From assembly GCA_900468625.1 (NCBI GenBank), contig UBUL01000001.1, positions 1 to 64,000 of the forward strand: a DNA stretch of 64,000 bases, written 5' to 3'. Below the pieces are notes generated by a model, which was given only the letters and a program-made list of their open reading frames with translations, was not told where the DNA came from and made no database searches. The DNA comes from Hyphomicrobiales bacterium. GTDB lineage: Bacteria; Pseudomonadota; Alphaproteobacteria; Rhizobiales; Rhizobiaceae. A program made the translations under genes and the position numbers. Each line of letters begins with the position of its first letter. Position 1 is the stretch's first letter. Shown in pieces: positions 17,124 to 25,220 of the stretch.

Positions 17124-18371
17124 CTATCGTCCCGTCACCTGCACTTCTTGGGTGAACGACCAGCTCGGCCTGCCCCATTCCGAGGGCAACGGCGGGAACG
17201 GTGCCGCCCGACGGATACCGCTGGTGACTGCTTCGTCCAACTCCGGAAAACCCGAACTCCGCGCGATAGAAAGAGCGGTCAGATCACCGCTCGAGCCGAT
17301 TGTGAGGCGGACACGAACAGTAATACCGGGTTGGTATTTGGATGAGAGACGCACAGCGCGCCGGATACGCGACTGCACCTTGCCCGGATAATTGGCGACG
17401 GCTGCACTGCCGGCGCCGGTCCGGTGAGCGTTTGTCTGTGAACTATTATCGGATTGCGCCGTTTCGGTCCCATCGACAGAGCCCTTCTTCGAATTCTCCT
17501 GGCTCTCACCGCGCGATCCCGACTTTACCTTCGCGACTTTGGCGACGGGCTTCTTGACTTCCTTCGGCCGCTCGACCGGCTTCGGCTTTTCGACGGGCGT
17601 TACGACTTCCGGCGGCGGATTCGTCGGCTGAACTTCCGCGATCCGGGTATCTATAGGCTGCACCGGTTCGGCCGGCTGGACCACCGTCGTCTCGGCTGGT
17701 GCTTGCGTCGCCAGAATCTGCGGCTGTTCCGGCGCTACTTCCGGCGGCTGGGTTTGCTCGACAGGCTGGAGGGTTTCAGCGGTTTGCACCTGCTGCGTTT
17801 CCACCTCCTGCGGCCGGACAACACCGGGCTGCGGCGGCGCCTGGTCAGGGGTCACCTCGGTCGGCTGCACCGTCTGCGGCTGCACGGTCTCGGCGGTTAC
17901 CTGCTCTGGCTCCATCTGCCGGTTTTCCTCGCCCATGGCCATCTGATCGGCATCGAAATTGCCAATCATGAGGACACTGACGGTATCGCCCGCCTCCTCC
18001 TGCGCTTCTTCCGGCGTGGCGACGAAGGTAAACAACAGCGCAATAACGATAACGGCATGGAACAGGCAGGATCCCACGCCGGAGAAAAGCAGCGACGTCT
18101 TGCGCGCAGAAGCCGTTTCCCGCGCCCTCTCAGGCAGCGCGTCCATCGGCAGATGCTCCGCCGCCTCATTTGGGGCGGCATCGCTTGGATGGTCCGGATA
18201 GGAGCTGATTTGCGTAAAGCGGCTGTAATGCACCACAGCCTCGCCCGCCGGCGGTCGCGGCACGCCCTCAAGGCCGGTCAGTTCGTGACCGGGCAGCACG
18301 CTCGGATAGTTGTCATTCAAGCCGCCATTGGCGCGGCGCTCCATGGAAACTTTCGCCGAGCGTGTCGCCAT
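17124..18371 (-). CDS. tonB: TonB-family energy transducer
   Basis: 415 residues. A cytoplasmic N-terminus of about 90 residues precedes one transmembrane anchor (SLLFSGVGSCLFHAVIVIAL, about 93-112). A long Pro/Gln/Glu/Val-rich periplasmic spacer with repeated QPxE and PVEKPKPVE units follows, then a TonB C-terminal domain (YPGKVQSRIRRAVRLSSKYQ onward, about 325-415). It would pass proton-motive energy from ExbB/ExbD to outer-membrane receptors such as a heme receptor. The N-terminal extension is longer than in enteric TonB, as is common in rhizobia. No exbB/exbD or receptor gene is in the window. Confidence 0.9.
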   Translation of the reverse strand: MATRSAKVSMERRANGGLNDNYPSVLPGHELTGLEGVPRPPAGEAVVHYSRFTQISSYPDHPSDAAPNEAAEHLPMDALPERARETASARKTSLLFSGVGSCLFHAVIVIALLFTFVATPEEAQEEAGDTVSVLMIGNFDADQMAMGEENRQMEPEQVTAETVQPQTVQPTEVTPDQAPPQPGVVRPQEVETQQVQTAETLQPVEQTQPPEVAPEQPQILATQAPAETTVVQPAEPVQPIDTRIAEVQPTNPPPEVVTPVEKPKPVERPKEVKKPVAKVAKVKSGSRGESQENSKKGSVDGTETAQSDNSSQTNAHRTGAGSAAVANYPGKVQSRIRRAVRLSSKYQPGITVRVRLTIGSSGDLTALSIARSSGFPELDEAVTSGIRRAAPFPPLPSEWGRPSWSFTQEVQVTGR

Positions 18372-18375
18372 GGCT

Positions 18376-18834
18376 TCAGCCTTCGAAAGGAACAGATGTC
18401 TGCGAGCGCGTGTTTAGAGCGGCCTTGCACTCACCTGCGGCCGGACCGTCACAGACCGGCGTGTCGTTGACGATGATGCGCGAGACCGTTTCGCATTTGA
18501 CGCCCGGAATATCGAATTGCCGCACCCGCTTCTTGCCGAGCGGCAGGTCGCGAAAATCGAGCACGATGACGCGGTCGACGGCATTCTTGTCGTTGAAGAA
18601 GGCAAGCTCGAACGAGATCTTGTTGATCGGTGTCGCCATATCGTTTTCGGCAACAAAGGTCATCCTGCATCCCTTCTGCGAGGAAGCCAATGCGTTGAGC
18701 TCGACGGTGAGCTTGTGCGCAGCCGATGCGGGTGCCGCGGAATTCGCATCCTGAGCGAAAGCAGAAACAGAAGATGCCGCTGCAAACAGCCCCGAGGCGG
18801 CGAGCGCCAAGATCGTTTTCGTCAGCATCAGCAT
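18376..18834 (-). CDS. Secreted protein of unknown function, upstream of tonB
   Basis: 152 residues with a clear signal peptide (MLMLTKTILALAASGLFAAA, cleavage near AFAQ). The mature part has cysteines in KGCRMTF, VKCETVS, PVCDG and GECKAAL that could form two disulphides in the periplasm. I do not recognise the domain. Its stop is 4 bp before the tonB start, so they are co-transcribed, from a promoter region shared with hmuP and containing an iron box. A role in TonB-dependent uptake is inferred from context only. Confidence 0.72.
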   Translation of the reverse strand: MLMLTKTILALAASGLFAAASSVSAFAQDANSAAPASAAHKLTVELNALASSQKGCRMTFVAENDMATPINKISFELAFFNDKNAVDRVIVLDFRDLPLGKKRVRQFDIPGVKCETVSRIIVNDTPVCDGPAAGECKAALNTRSQTSVPFEG

Positions 18835-18941
18835 GTCTCCTGTATGTGCTTGACGCCGCTCGCCCAGCGCGGCCTTGGCGTGTATCGTCGAAATTTTTAA
18901 ACTTGACTCTATAGGTATCCTATTGTGTGTTTATGAAACCA

Positions 18942-18956
18942 TGAGTAAGAGAGTCA
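18942..18956. promoter_or_regulatory. Iron-responsive (RirA/IRO-type) box between the tonB and hmu operons
   Basis: TGA-GTAAGAGAG-TCA matches TGA-N9-TCA. It stands 61 bp before the hmuP start and 108 bp from the divergent secreted-protein/tonB start, so it could serve both directions. The divergent heme-uptake genes are classic RirA targets in rhizobia. Confidence 0.65.
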
Positions 18957-19016
18957 AGATAAATTTGGCCGCGCAACGGTTCGGCCCCCGATGAATTTTA
19001 GGCAAAACTAAACAGG

Positions 19017-19190
19017 ATGATTGCTGAGAAGACCCCTACGCCGCCGGTGCAATGCATGGCTGCACCACAGATACGAATTGTCGAGAGCACGGATATTTTC
19101 CGGGGCCAGACCGAAATCATGATCAAGCATGAGGGCGTTATCTACCGCTTGAAGATTACCCGCCAAGGCAAGCTGATACTCAACAAATAG
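19017..19190 (+). CDS. hmuP: Hemin uptake protein HemP/HmuP
   Basis: A 57-residue protein, easily missed because of its size. The C-terminal core IRIVESTDIFRGQTEIMIKH followed by EGVIYRLKITRQGKLILNK is the HemP/HmuP domain. In Bradyrhizobium and Sinorhizobium, HmuP is needed for expression of heme-uptake genes. It is the first gene of the hmu operon, with an iron box upstream and hmuS starting 8 bp downstream. ATG 19017 is preceded by a weak AACAGG. Confidence 0.9.
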   Translation: MIAEKTPTPPVQCMAAPQIRIVESTDIFRGQTEIMIKHEGVIYRLKITRQGKLILNK

Positions 19191-19198
19191 GCAGACAG

Positions 19199-20254
19199 AT
19201 GACTGAGACGACCCGCCCAACCCCCGCTGAAATCCGCGCCTTCCGCGCCGAAAACCCGAAGATGCGCGAGCGCGATATCGCAGCCCGCCTCAACATTTCC
19301 GAAGCCGCTCTTGTGGCGGCGGAAGTCGGCATCTCGGCCATCCGGATCGACGCGAATGTGGATCGCTTCCTGGCGCACATTGCTTCGCTCGGCGAGATCA
19401 TGGCCCTGTCGCGCAACGAAAGCGCCGTGCATGAGAAGATCGGCGTCTATGAAAACATGAAGTTCGGCGCGCAGGCTGCCATCGTACTTGGCGAGAATAT
19501 CGATCTGCGCATCTTCCCGAAGCGCTGGGCGCATGGCTTTGCCGTCACCAAGACGGATGGCGAGCAGAAGAGGCTGAGCCTCCAGTTCTTCGACAAGGCC
19601 GGCGATGCGGTCCACAAGGTGCATCTGCGCCCGGCCTCGAATGTCGCGGCCTATCATGCCATGGTCGCCGAACTGCGGGTCGAAGAGCAGTCACAGGAAT
19701 TCGTCGAAGATCGCTCGGGTTACGACAATGGCGCGACCGACGGCGGTGTCGGCCGTGACGAGCTGCGCGACAACTGGAGCCGCATGACCGACACGCATGA
19801 ATTCTTCGGCATGCTGAAAAAGCTGAAGATCGGCCGCCAGGAAGCGATCCGCACCGTCGGCGATGACTACGCATGGAGGCTGGACGCCGGCGCTGTTGCC
19901 GAGATGATGCACGCCTCGGTACGCGAGGGTCTGCCGATCATGTGCTTCGTCGCCAATGAAGGCACCGTCCAGATCCATTCCGGCCCGATCCATAACGTGC
20001 AGACCATGGGTCCCTGGATCAATGTCATGGATCCGACCTTCCACCTGCATCTGCGGCTGGATCACATTGCCGAGACCTGGGCCGTGCGCAAGCCGACTAA
20101 GGACGGCCATGTCACCTCGCTCGAGGCCTATAATGCCAAGGGCGAGATGATCATCCAGTTCTTCGGCAAGCGGAAGGAAGGCTTCGACGAGCGCCCCGAT
20201 TGGCGCACCATCATGGAAAGCCTGACGAGATCAGGCGCCAGCGTCGCCGCGTGA
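19199..20254 (+). CDS. hmuS: Hemin-handling/degrading factor HmuS
   Basis: 351 residues of the HemS/ChuX-type duplicated fold. Recognisable parts are the N-terminal PTPAEIRAFRAENPKMRERD helix and two pseudo-repeats around residues 60-170 and 215-335, each carrying an NEGxxQIHSG-type or ALSRNESAVHEKIGVYEN-type block. HmuS receives heme from the HmuUV importer in the cytoplasm. Length matches the family (340-350). It follows hmuP by 8 bp and precedes hmuT by 10 bp. Confidence 0.93.
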   Translation: MTETTRPTPAEIRAFRAENPKMRERDIAARLNISEAALVAAEVGISAIRIDANVDRFLAHIASLGEIMALSRNESAVHEKIGVYENMKFGAQAAIVLGENIDLRIFPKRWAHGFAVTKTDGEQKRLSLQFFDKAGDAVHKVHLRPASNVAAYHAMVAELRVEEQSQEFVEDRSGYDNGATDGGVGRDELRDNWSRMTDTHEFFGMLKKLKIGRQEAIRTVGDDYAWRLDAGAVAEMMHASVREGLPIMCFVANEGTVQIHSGPIHNVQTMGPWINVMDPTFHLHLRLDHIAETWAVRKPTKDGHVTSLEAYNAKGEMIIQFFGKRKEGFDERPDWRTIMESLTRSGASVAA

Positions 20255-20264
20255 GAAATGGTGC

Positions 20265-21200
20265 ATGACGATGTTTAAGAACCTCAAGCACATCCGGCCA
20301 TGGGAAATCGCCCTGACCATGATGGTGATGAGCCTGCCGCTCGTGCCGGCCAATCCGATCGCGGGCCTTGGCAGCTTCGTGCGCCACACACACGCCGCCG
20401 AGGCGGCACCGAAGATCGATACGTCACGCCTCGTCACCATCGGCGGCGATATCACCGAAATCGTCTATGCGCTCGGCGAGGAAAAGCGGCTGATCGCCCG
20501 AGATTCCACCAGCCTCCACCCCAAGGAAGCGACCAAGCTTCCGGATGTCGGCTATATGCGTGCCTTGTCGCCGGAAGGCATTCTGGCCGTCAATCCGACC
20601 GCCATCATTGCCGTCGAAGGCTCCGGCCCACCGGAAGCGCTGGCGGTGCTGCGCAATGCCAGCCTGCCTTTCGAGACCGTGCCGCAAACCTACGATCGCG
20701 ACGGCATCCTGAAGAAGATCGAAGTCGTCGGCGCGCTGCTCGGCGTGCCGGACAAGGCCAAGACTCTGGAAGGCAAGGTCGCCGCCGATCTCGACGCGGC
20801 CATCAATGAATCTGCAAGGCGCCCGGAGGCCGAGCGCAAGCGCGTGCTCTTCGTGCTCAGCAATCAGAACGGCAAGATCATGGCTTCCGGCAGCGACACG
20901 GCCGCCGACGGCATCATCAAGCTCGCCGGCGCCATCAATGCCGTCAGCGGCTTCTCCGGTTACAAATCGGTGACCGACGAGGCGATCATCGAAGCCAAGC
21001 CTGACGTCATTCTGATCATGGACCGCGAAGGGCCACTGTCGATGTCGAACGAAGACCTTCTCACGCAGCCGGCCATTTCCCTGACGCCGGCGGCCAGCCG
21101 CAGGGCTATCGTGCGGATGGATGGCATGCACCTGCTCGGCTTCGGACCGCGTACCGCAAGCGCCATCCGCGAGCTGAACATTGCGATCTACGGAGGCTGA
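20265..21200 (+). CDS. hmuT: Hemin ABC transporter periplasmic binding protein HmuT
   Basis: 311 residues with an N-terminal hydrophobic export segment (WEIALTMMVMSLPLVPANPI) and the class III periplasmic-binding fold: RLVTIGGDITEIVYALGEEK, the DVGYMRALSPEGILAVNPT block, and the C-terminal FGPRTASAIRELN. It carries heme across the periplasm to HmuU. The start after hmuS is tight, and hmuU begins 1 bp after its stop. Confidence 0.92.
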   Translation: MTMFKNLKHIRPWEIALTMMVMSLPLVPANPIAGLGSFVRHTHAAEAAPKIDTSRLVTIGGDITEIVYALGEEKRLIARDSTSLHPKEATKLPDVGYMRALSPEGILAVNPTAIIAVEGSGPPEALAVLRNASLPFETVPQTYDRDGILKKIEVVGALLGVPDKAKTLEGKVAADLDAAINESARRPEAERKRVLFVLSNQNGKIMASGSDTAADGIIKLAGAINAVSGFSGYKSVTDEAIIEAKPDVILIMDREGPLSMSNEDLLTQPAISLTPAASRRAIVRMDGMHLLGFGPRTASAIRELNIAIYGG

Positions 21201-21201
21201 C

Positions 21202-22311
21202 GTGGCATTCAACGATGCTGTGGCGGGGCTGAAGCAGATGTCGCGAACCACGGCTCGCCGGCGCCAAGGGGATCGCACCGCCCTTGCGGCCCTCGTCATC
21301 GCCGGCCTCGCTCTGTTTTCAGCAGCGGCCTTTCTGTTTTCGATCACGACAGGCGCGGCGAATGCTTCGGTCATCGACGTGATTGAGGCCATGCTGAGCG
21401 GTAGCGCGGAAAGCACGCTCAGCATTCGCGACCGCATCGTTATTTTCGATATCCGCCTGCCCCGCGCAGTCCTCGGCTTCCTGATCGGCGGCGGGCTGGC
21501 GGTCTCGGGTGCTGTCATGCAGGGCCTCTTCCGCAATCCGCTCGCCGATCCCGGCTTGATCGGCGTATCGGCCGGCTCCAGCCTCGGCGCTGTCGCCATG
21601 ATCGTCCTCGGTGGCGGTACGCTTGTTCCCGTCGCACATCTGTTCGGCATCTTCGCTCTGCCCATCGCCGCCTTCGTCGGCGGCCTGGTAACGACGATAC
21701 TGCTTTACAAGATTGCAACCCGATACGGGCAGACATCCATCGCAACCATGCTGCTCGCCGGCATCGCACTCGGTTCGCTGGCGCTCGCAGCGACCGGAAT
21801 CCTCATCTACATGGCCGACGACCGGCAATTGCGCGACCTCACCTTCTGGAGCATGGGATCGCTGGCGGGCTCGACCTGGAGCAAGGTTACGGCCGCAGCT
21901 CCGATCATCCTCCTTTCGCTCCTGCCCCTGCCCTTCATGGCACGCGGGCTGAACGCGCTGACGCTCGGCGAAGCGGCCGCGTTCCACATGGGGATAGCCG
22001 TGCAGCGATTGAAGAATATCGCCATCGTCAGCGTAGCCGCGGCGGTCGGCGCCTCCGTCGCCGTCAGCGGCGGCATCGGCTTCGTCGGTATCGTCGTGCC
22101 GCATGTTCTGCGCATCGCGATCGGGCCGGATCATCGCTTTCTGCTGCCCGCCTCGGCGCTGCTGGGCGGCTCCTTGCTCGTCATCGCCGACGTGATTGCC
22201 CGCACCGTCGTTTCCCCGGCAGAATTGCCGATCGGCATTCTGACGGCCGGTGTCGGCGGTCCGTTCTTCCTTTGGATGCTGCTCAGGCAGCGCTCGCGCC
22301 TCAGCCTGTGA
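21202..22311 (+). CDS. hmuU: Hemin ABC transporter permease HmuU
   Basis: 369 residues of the FecCD/BtuC permease family with about nine to ten transmembrane segments. DIRLPRAVLGFLIGGGLAVS and MQGLFRNPLADPGLIGVSAG are the family signature, GGIGFVGIVVPHVLRIAIGP is the ATPase-coupling region. I use the GTG at 21202, which has GGAGG 5 bp upstream; the longer frame from a TTG at 21181 runs into hmuT. It forms the heme channel with HmuV. Confidence 0.93.
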   Translation: MAFNDAVAGLKQMSRTTARRRQGDRTALAALVIAGLALFSAAAFLFSITTGAANASVIDVIEAMLSGSAESTLSIRDRIVIFDIRLPRAVLGFLIGGGLAVSGAVMQGLFRNPLADPGLIGVSAGSSLGAVAMIVLGGGTLVPVAHLFGIFALPIAAFVGGLVTTILLYKIATRYGQTSIATMLLAGIALGSLALAATGILIYMADDRQLRDLTFWSMGSLAGSTWSKVTAAAPIILLSLLPLPFMARGLNALTLGEAAAFHMGIAVQRLKNIAIVSVAAAVGASVAVSGGIGFVGIVVPHVLRIAIGPDHRFLLPASALLGGSLLVIADVIARTVVSPAELPIGILTAGVGGPFFLWMLLRQRSRLSL

Positions 22312-22318
22312 GCCCGCG

Positions 22319-23110
22319 ATGATCGAGGTCTCCAATCTGAACGTACGGCTTGCCGGCAAGCCGGTCGTGCGCGACGTCTCCTTCACGGCCGAGGCCGGAA
22401 CGCTGACGGCGATCTGCGGACCGAACGGCTCCGGCAAGACCACGACGATGAAAGCCGTCTCCGGCGAACTCGCCTATCGCGGTTCCGTGCACATGAACGG
22501 TGCCGAGATCGGCGGTCTGGAACCCTGGCAGCTCGCCGAGATGCGCGGCGTGCTGCCGCAGGCAAGCTCGATCTCCTTCCCCTTCACCGTGCGCGAAATC
22601 GTTCGCATGGGTCTCGCGAGCGGCCGCAGCCGCCATCCGGAGCAGGCCGACCGCATCGCGACCGAATCGCTTGCCGCCGTCGATCTCAGCGGCTTCGAGG
22701 GCCGCCTCTATCAGGAGCTTTCCGGCGGCGAACAGCAACGTGTGCAGCTCGCCCGCGTGCTGTGCCAGATTTCCGAGCCCATCACGGACGGCAGGCCGTG
22801 CTGGCTGCTTCTCGACGAACCGGTCTCCAGCCTCGATATCAGCCATCAGCTCGCCATCATGACGCTTGCCCGGCAATTCGCCCGGCGCGGCGGCGGCGTC
22901 ATCGCCGTCATGCACGATCTCAACCTGACCGCGCTTTTCGCCGATCGGATGGTCCTGCTCAAGGACGGCCGGCTGCAGGCCGAGGGTTCGGTCAAGGACG
23001 TGCTGACGGACCGGCATCTTCAGGGCGTGTTCGGCTGCAATCTCAGGGTCAACCGCGTCCCCGCCGATGGCGCCTCTTTCGTCCTCGCTCATAGCGCGCT
23101 GGGCGACTGA
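22319..23110 (+). CDS. hmuV: Hemin ABC transporter ATP-binding protein HmuV
   Basis: 263 residues. Walker A is GPNGSGKTT, the signature ELSGGEQQRVQLARVL, Walker B WLLLDEPVSSLD, and the H-loop VMHDLNL. It is the last gene of hmuPSTUV. ATG 22319 is chosen over an upstream ATG (22250) that lies inside hmuU. No heme receptor gene follows. Confidence 0.93.
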   Translation: MIEVSNLNVRLAGKPVVRDVSFTAEAGTLTAICGPNGSGKTTTMKAVSGELAYRGSVHMNGAEIGGLEPWQLAEMRGVLPQASSISFPFTVREIVRMGLASGRSRHPEQADRIATESLAAVDLSGFEGRLYQELSGGEQQRVQLARVLCQISEPITDGRPCWLLLDEPVSSLDISHQLAIMTLARQFARRGGGVIAVMHDLNLTALFADRMVLLKDGRLQAEGSVKDVLTDRHLQGVFGCNLRVNRVPADGASFVLAHSALGD

Positions 23111-23133
23111 CCATCCACCGCCCTGCACGCTCC

Positions 23134-23185
23134 GGAACTTTTTGCTGCATCCGCGCGTTGGGAACAAGTGATCGAAATCAATGTT
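23134..23185 (+). promoter_or_regulatory. Two tandem EcfG-type (general stress) promoters
   Basis: GGAAC at 23134-23138 is followed after 17 nt by CGTT at 23156-23159, the EcfG/RpoE2 consensus GGAAC-N16/17-CGTT. A second, GGAAC at 23161-23165 with TGTT 16 nt later (23182-23185), is slightly weaker. They lie 96-147 bp upstream of the DUF883-like gene and close to the stress sigma factor itself. Confidence 0.75.
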
Positions 23186-23280
23186 TCAAATGCAAGATTG
23201 CGTAGTGTTTCGGATATTCTCCGACAAAGGCGGATAACAGGCGCCTTGAGGCGCGCAAGCAAAGCGAAAGGGAGCTGAAC

Positions 23281-23631
23281 ATGGCTACATCCATTCTGCA
23301 TTCGGCGCGCCGCAAGCGCGATGGCGGCAGCCTGCAACAGGTCGAAGCAAGCATCGAGGACCAGATCGACTCGCTGCGCGAAGAAGTTGCAGCCTTCGCC
23401 AAGCTCGTAAGCGAAAACAGCGCCAAGCAGGGCGAGAAACTGCGTGCGAGCGCGGAATCCGGATTTGACGATTTAACTGTTCGTGGAGAGGAGCTGCTGC
23501 GCGATTTGCAGCGCGGCTACGCAAGAGGATCGCGCGAGGTCCGCAGGACCGTGCGCCAGCACCCGGTCGCCACCATCGGCGCGGCGGCCGCATTCGGCCT
23601 CGCCGTCGCTCTGCTTCTGTCTCGCCGCTAG
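23281..23631 (+). CDS. DUF883 (ElaB/YqjD)-like membrane-anchored protein
   Basis: 116 residues. A long amphipathic/coiled-coil part (about 20-90) ends in a short C-terminal transmembrane helix (VATIGAAAAFGLAVALLLSRR, in two pieces) as in YqjD-type inner-membrane ribosome-associated proteins. A GGGAGCTG Shine-Dalgarno precedes the ATG. Two EcfG promoters upstream and the neighbouring sigma factor put it in the general stress regulon. Molecular function unknown. Confidence 0.8.
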   Translation: MATSILHSARRKRDGGSLQQVEASIEDQIDSLREEVAAFAKLVSENSAKQGEKLRASAESGFDDLTVRGEELLRDLQRGYARGSREVRRTVRQHPVATIGAAAAFGLAVALLLSRR

Positions 23632-23640
23632 GGTGGCGGC

Positions 23641-24045
23641 ATGATCGCTCCGGTCCTACGCCTGCTTCTGGTGGGCACATTCAACCGAACCGTTGCGCGA
23701 ACCAAACGCAACGGTATTTTCATTGTCATCGCGGCCCTTCTTCTATTGACGGCCTATGTCTTCGCGCTTGTCGCGGCAGCCATCTGGCTTGCCACGATCT
23801 ATGGCGCGGCGGTATCGGCATTGTTGATCGCAGCGGGTGCCTTGCTGCTTGGCCTAATCGTCCTCGTCATCATGGCAATCATCAACCAGCAGGAGCAGCG
23901 GCGAGCCCGTGAGCGTCGGCTGGCGATGGAATCGATGGCAGCGGCGGTCCTTGGCCTCGCGCGCAAACAGCCGTTGATGACGGCTGCCATTGCTGCTGCC
24001 CTCATATTCGGCAGCCTGTTCGGAACGAGCGACGAAGACGATTGA
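23641..24045 (+). CDS. Small membrane protein of a YqjE/phage-holin-like type
   Basis: 134 residues. Two long hydrophobic segments (about 26-50 and 58-82) are followed by a charged QQEQRRARERRLAMESM stretch and a third weaker hydrophobic helix. This resembles YqjE-type partners of YqjD. It starts 9 bp after the DUF883-like gene and shares its stress promoters. Assignment is by shape and context. Confidence 0.7.
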   Translation: MIAPVLRLLLVGTFNRTVARTKRNGIFIVIAALLLLTAYVFALVAAAIWLATIYGAAVSALLIAAGALLLGLIVLVIMAIINQQEQRRARERRLAMESMAAAVLGLARKQPLMTAAIAAALIFGSLFGTSDEDD

Positions 24046-24155
24046 TCCGGCCATCCCTAAAGCGGGAAACGGTTGGCAACACGGAAATACATCCATAGTG
24101 CCCGCGGCTTTCCAGCCAACGCACGAAGCCACGCGAAATTATCAAGGCATACACC

Positions 24156-24179
24156 GCCCGCCCGGTCTGCCGGGCGGGC
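24156..24179. terminator. Hairpin between convergent genes
   Basis: A perfect 10-bp GC stem (gcccgcccgg / ccgggcgggc) with a tctg loop between the stress membrane gene (rightward) and ecfG (leftward). Neither side carries a T-run, so it may rely on stem strength or simply protect 3' ends. Confidence 0.55.
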
Positions 24180-24186
24180 CTGCTTA

Positions 24187-24747
24187 TCAGAAAGCAAATG
24201 CTTTGGAGGTCAGCGGCGCGGAGGTAGCATCGGGCCCGAAATCCGCCTCGCCGGAAATATCAAGCAATTCCTGCAGCCTCTGGCGCGCACGATTGACGCG
24301 GCTCTTGATGGTGCCGACCGCACAGCCGCAAATCTCGGCCGCTTCCTCATAGGAAAATCCGGACGCACCCACTAGGATGATGGCTTCGCGCTGATCCGGC
24401 GGCAGCTGATCCAGTGCCTTGCGGAAATCCTGCAGATCGACGGCACCGTATTGCGAAGGATGCGTCGCCATGGATTCGGTGAATACGCCGTCGGTATCCT
24501 GCACCTCCCGGCCGCTCTTGCGCATCTGGCTGTAGAGTTCGTTTCGCAGGATGGTGAAGAGCCAGGCTTTCATATTGGTGCCCATCTCGAAATGGTCCTG
24601 CTTGGCCCATGCCTTCATGATGGTGTCCTGGACAAGATCGTCGGCGCGATCGTGACGACCCGTCAGGGAAATGGCGAACGCGCGCAGGCTCGGGAGGGCC
24701 GCGAGGAGTTCGCGCTTGAAGCTCGATTGCGTTTCCATCGCGCCCAC
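24187..24747 (-). CDS. ecfG: General stress response ECF sigma factor EcfG
   Basis: 186 residues. Region 2 reads FAISLTGRHDRADDLVQDTI with WLFTILRNELYSQMRK; region 4 reads LDQLPPDQREAIILVGASGF and YEEAAEICGCAVGTIKSRVN, the pattern of the EcfG/RpoE2 (ECF15) group. It directs RNA polymerase to GGAAC-N16/17-CGTT promoters when NepR is pulled away by phosphorylated PhyR. It starts 3 bp after nepR, in the conserved nepR-ecfG order opposite phyR. ATG 24747 or the Met three codons later is the start. Confidence 0.94.
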   Translation of the reverse strand: MGAMETQSSFKRELLAALPSLRAFAISLTGRHDRADDLVQDTIMKAWAKQDHFEMGTNMKAWLFTILRNELYSQMRKSGREVQDTDGVFTESMATHPSQYGAVDLQDFRKALDQLPPDQREAIILVGASGFSYEEAAEICGCAVGTIKSRVNRARQRLQELLDISGEADFGPDATSAPLTSKAFAF

Positions 24748-24750
24748 CTC

Positions 24751-24957
24751 CTATTCGGAGACCTTTGCGGAAGCCAGGCGCTCGGCCTGATCAAGCTTCT
24801 CGAGCAGATCGAGAAAGCGATCGGGAATGGCTTCATCCTGCGCGGCGGCATAAAACGAACGCAGCCGGTTGCCGATTTGATTGTTGGGGTCGAGGATATC
24901 CACCGCGCGCAGGTCTGATGTCTTCTTGTCCGCGTCCTCGTGATTCTGGATAGTCAT
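24751..24957 (-). CDS. nepR: Anti-sigma factor NepR
   Basis: 68 residues from ATG 24957 (a longer frame to 25005 lacks NepR-like sequence). The NepR core is IGNRLRSFYAAAQDEAIPDR followed by FLDLLEKLDQAE, two helices that clamp EcfG or, under stress, the sigma-like domain of PhyR. It precedes ecfG in one transcript. Confidence 0.92.
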   Translation of the reverse strand: MTIQNHEDADKKTSDLRAVDILDPNNQIGNRLRSFYAAAQDEAIPDRFLDLLEKLDQAERLASAKVSE

Positions 24958-25099
24958 TATAGCCCGCTCGCTTCTCAATTGTCTCGCGTTCATGGATAAG
25001 CGCACCCTTCGCCTCCCCGTTAGGAGGCCTGATTGAACTCATCCAAACGTGTTGCCTAACGAATCGTAAAGGATGAGGACTGCCGATTGTAAGCATTGT

Positions 25100-25124
25100 A
25101 ATGCGACTGCCTAAAAAAAGTTCC
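25100..25124 (-). promoter_or_regulatory. EcfG-type promoter of nepR-ecfG
   Basis: Read leftward, GGAAC (25124-25120) is followed after 16 nt by CATT (25103-25100), one base off the CGTT -10. It gives autoregulation of nepR-ecfG. The GGAAC here and the one for phyR at 25133 form an inverted repeat 8 bp apart. Confidence 0.55.
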
Positions 25125-25132
25125 GGCAAACA

Positions 25133-25157
25133 GGAACTTTTTTACTCAACTGACGTT
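25133..25157 (+). promoter_or_regulatory. EcfG-type promoter of phyR
   Basis: GGAAC (25133-25137), 16-nt spacer, CGTT (25154-25157): an exact EcfG promoter 64 bp upstream of the phyR start. Confidence 0.8.
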
Positions 25158-25220
25158 TGTTAGTCATTACGGCGTCTGCGCTGTATTTAATTAGAATTTG
25201 ATAAAGGGCGGGAGCCATTG

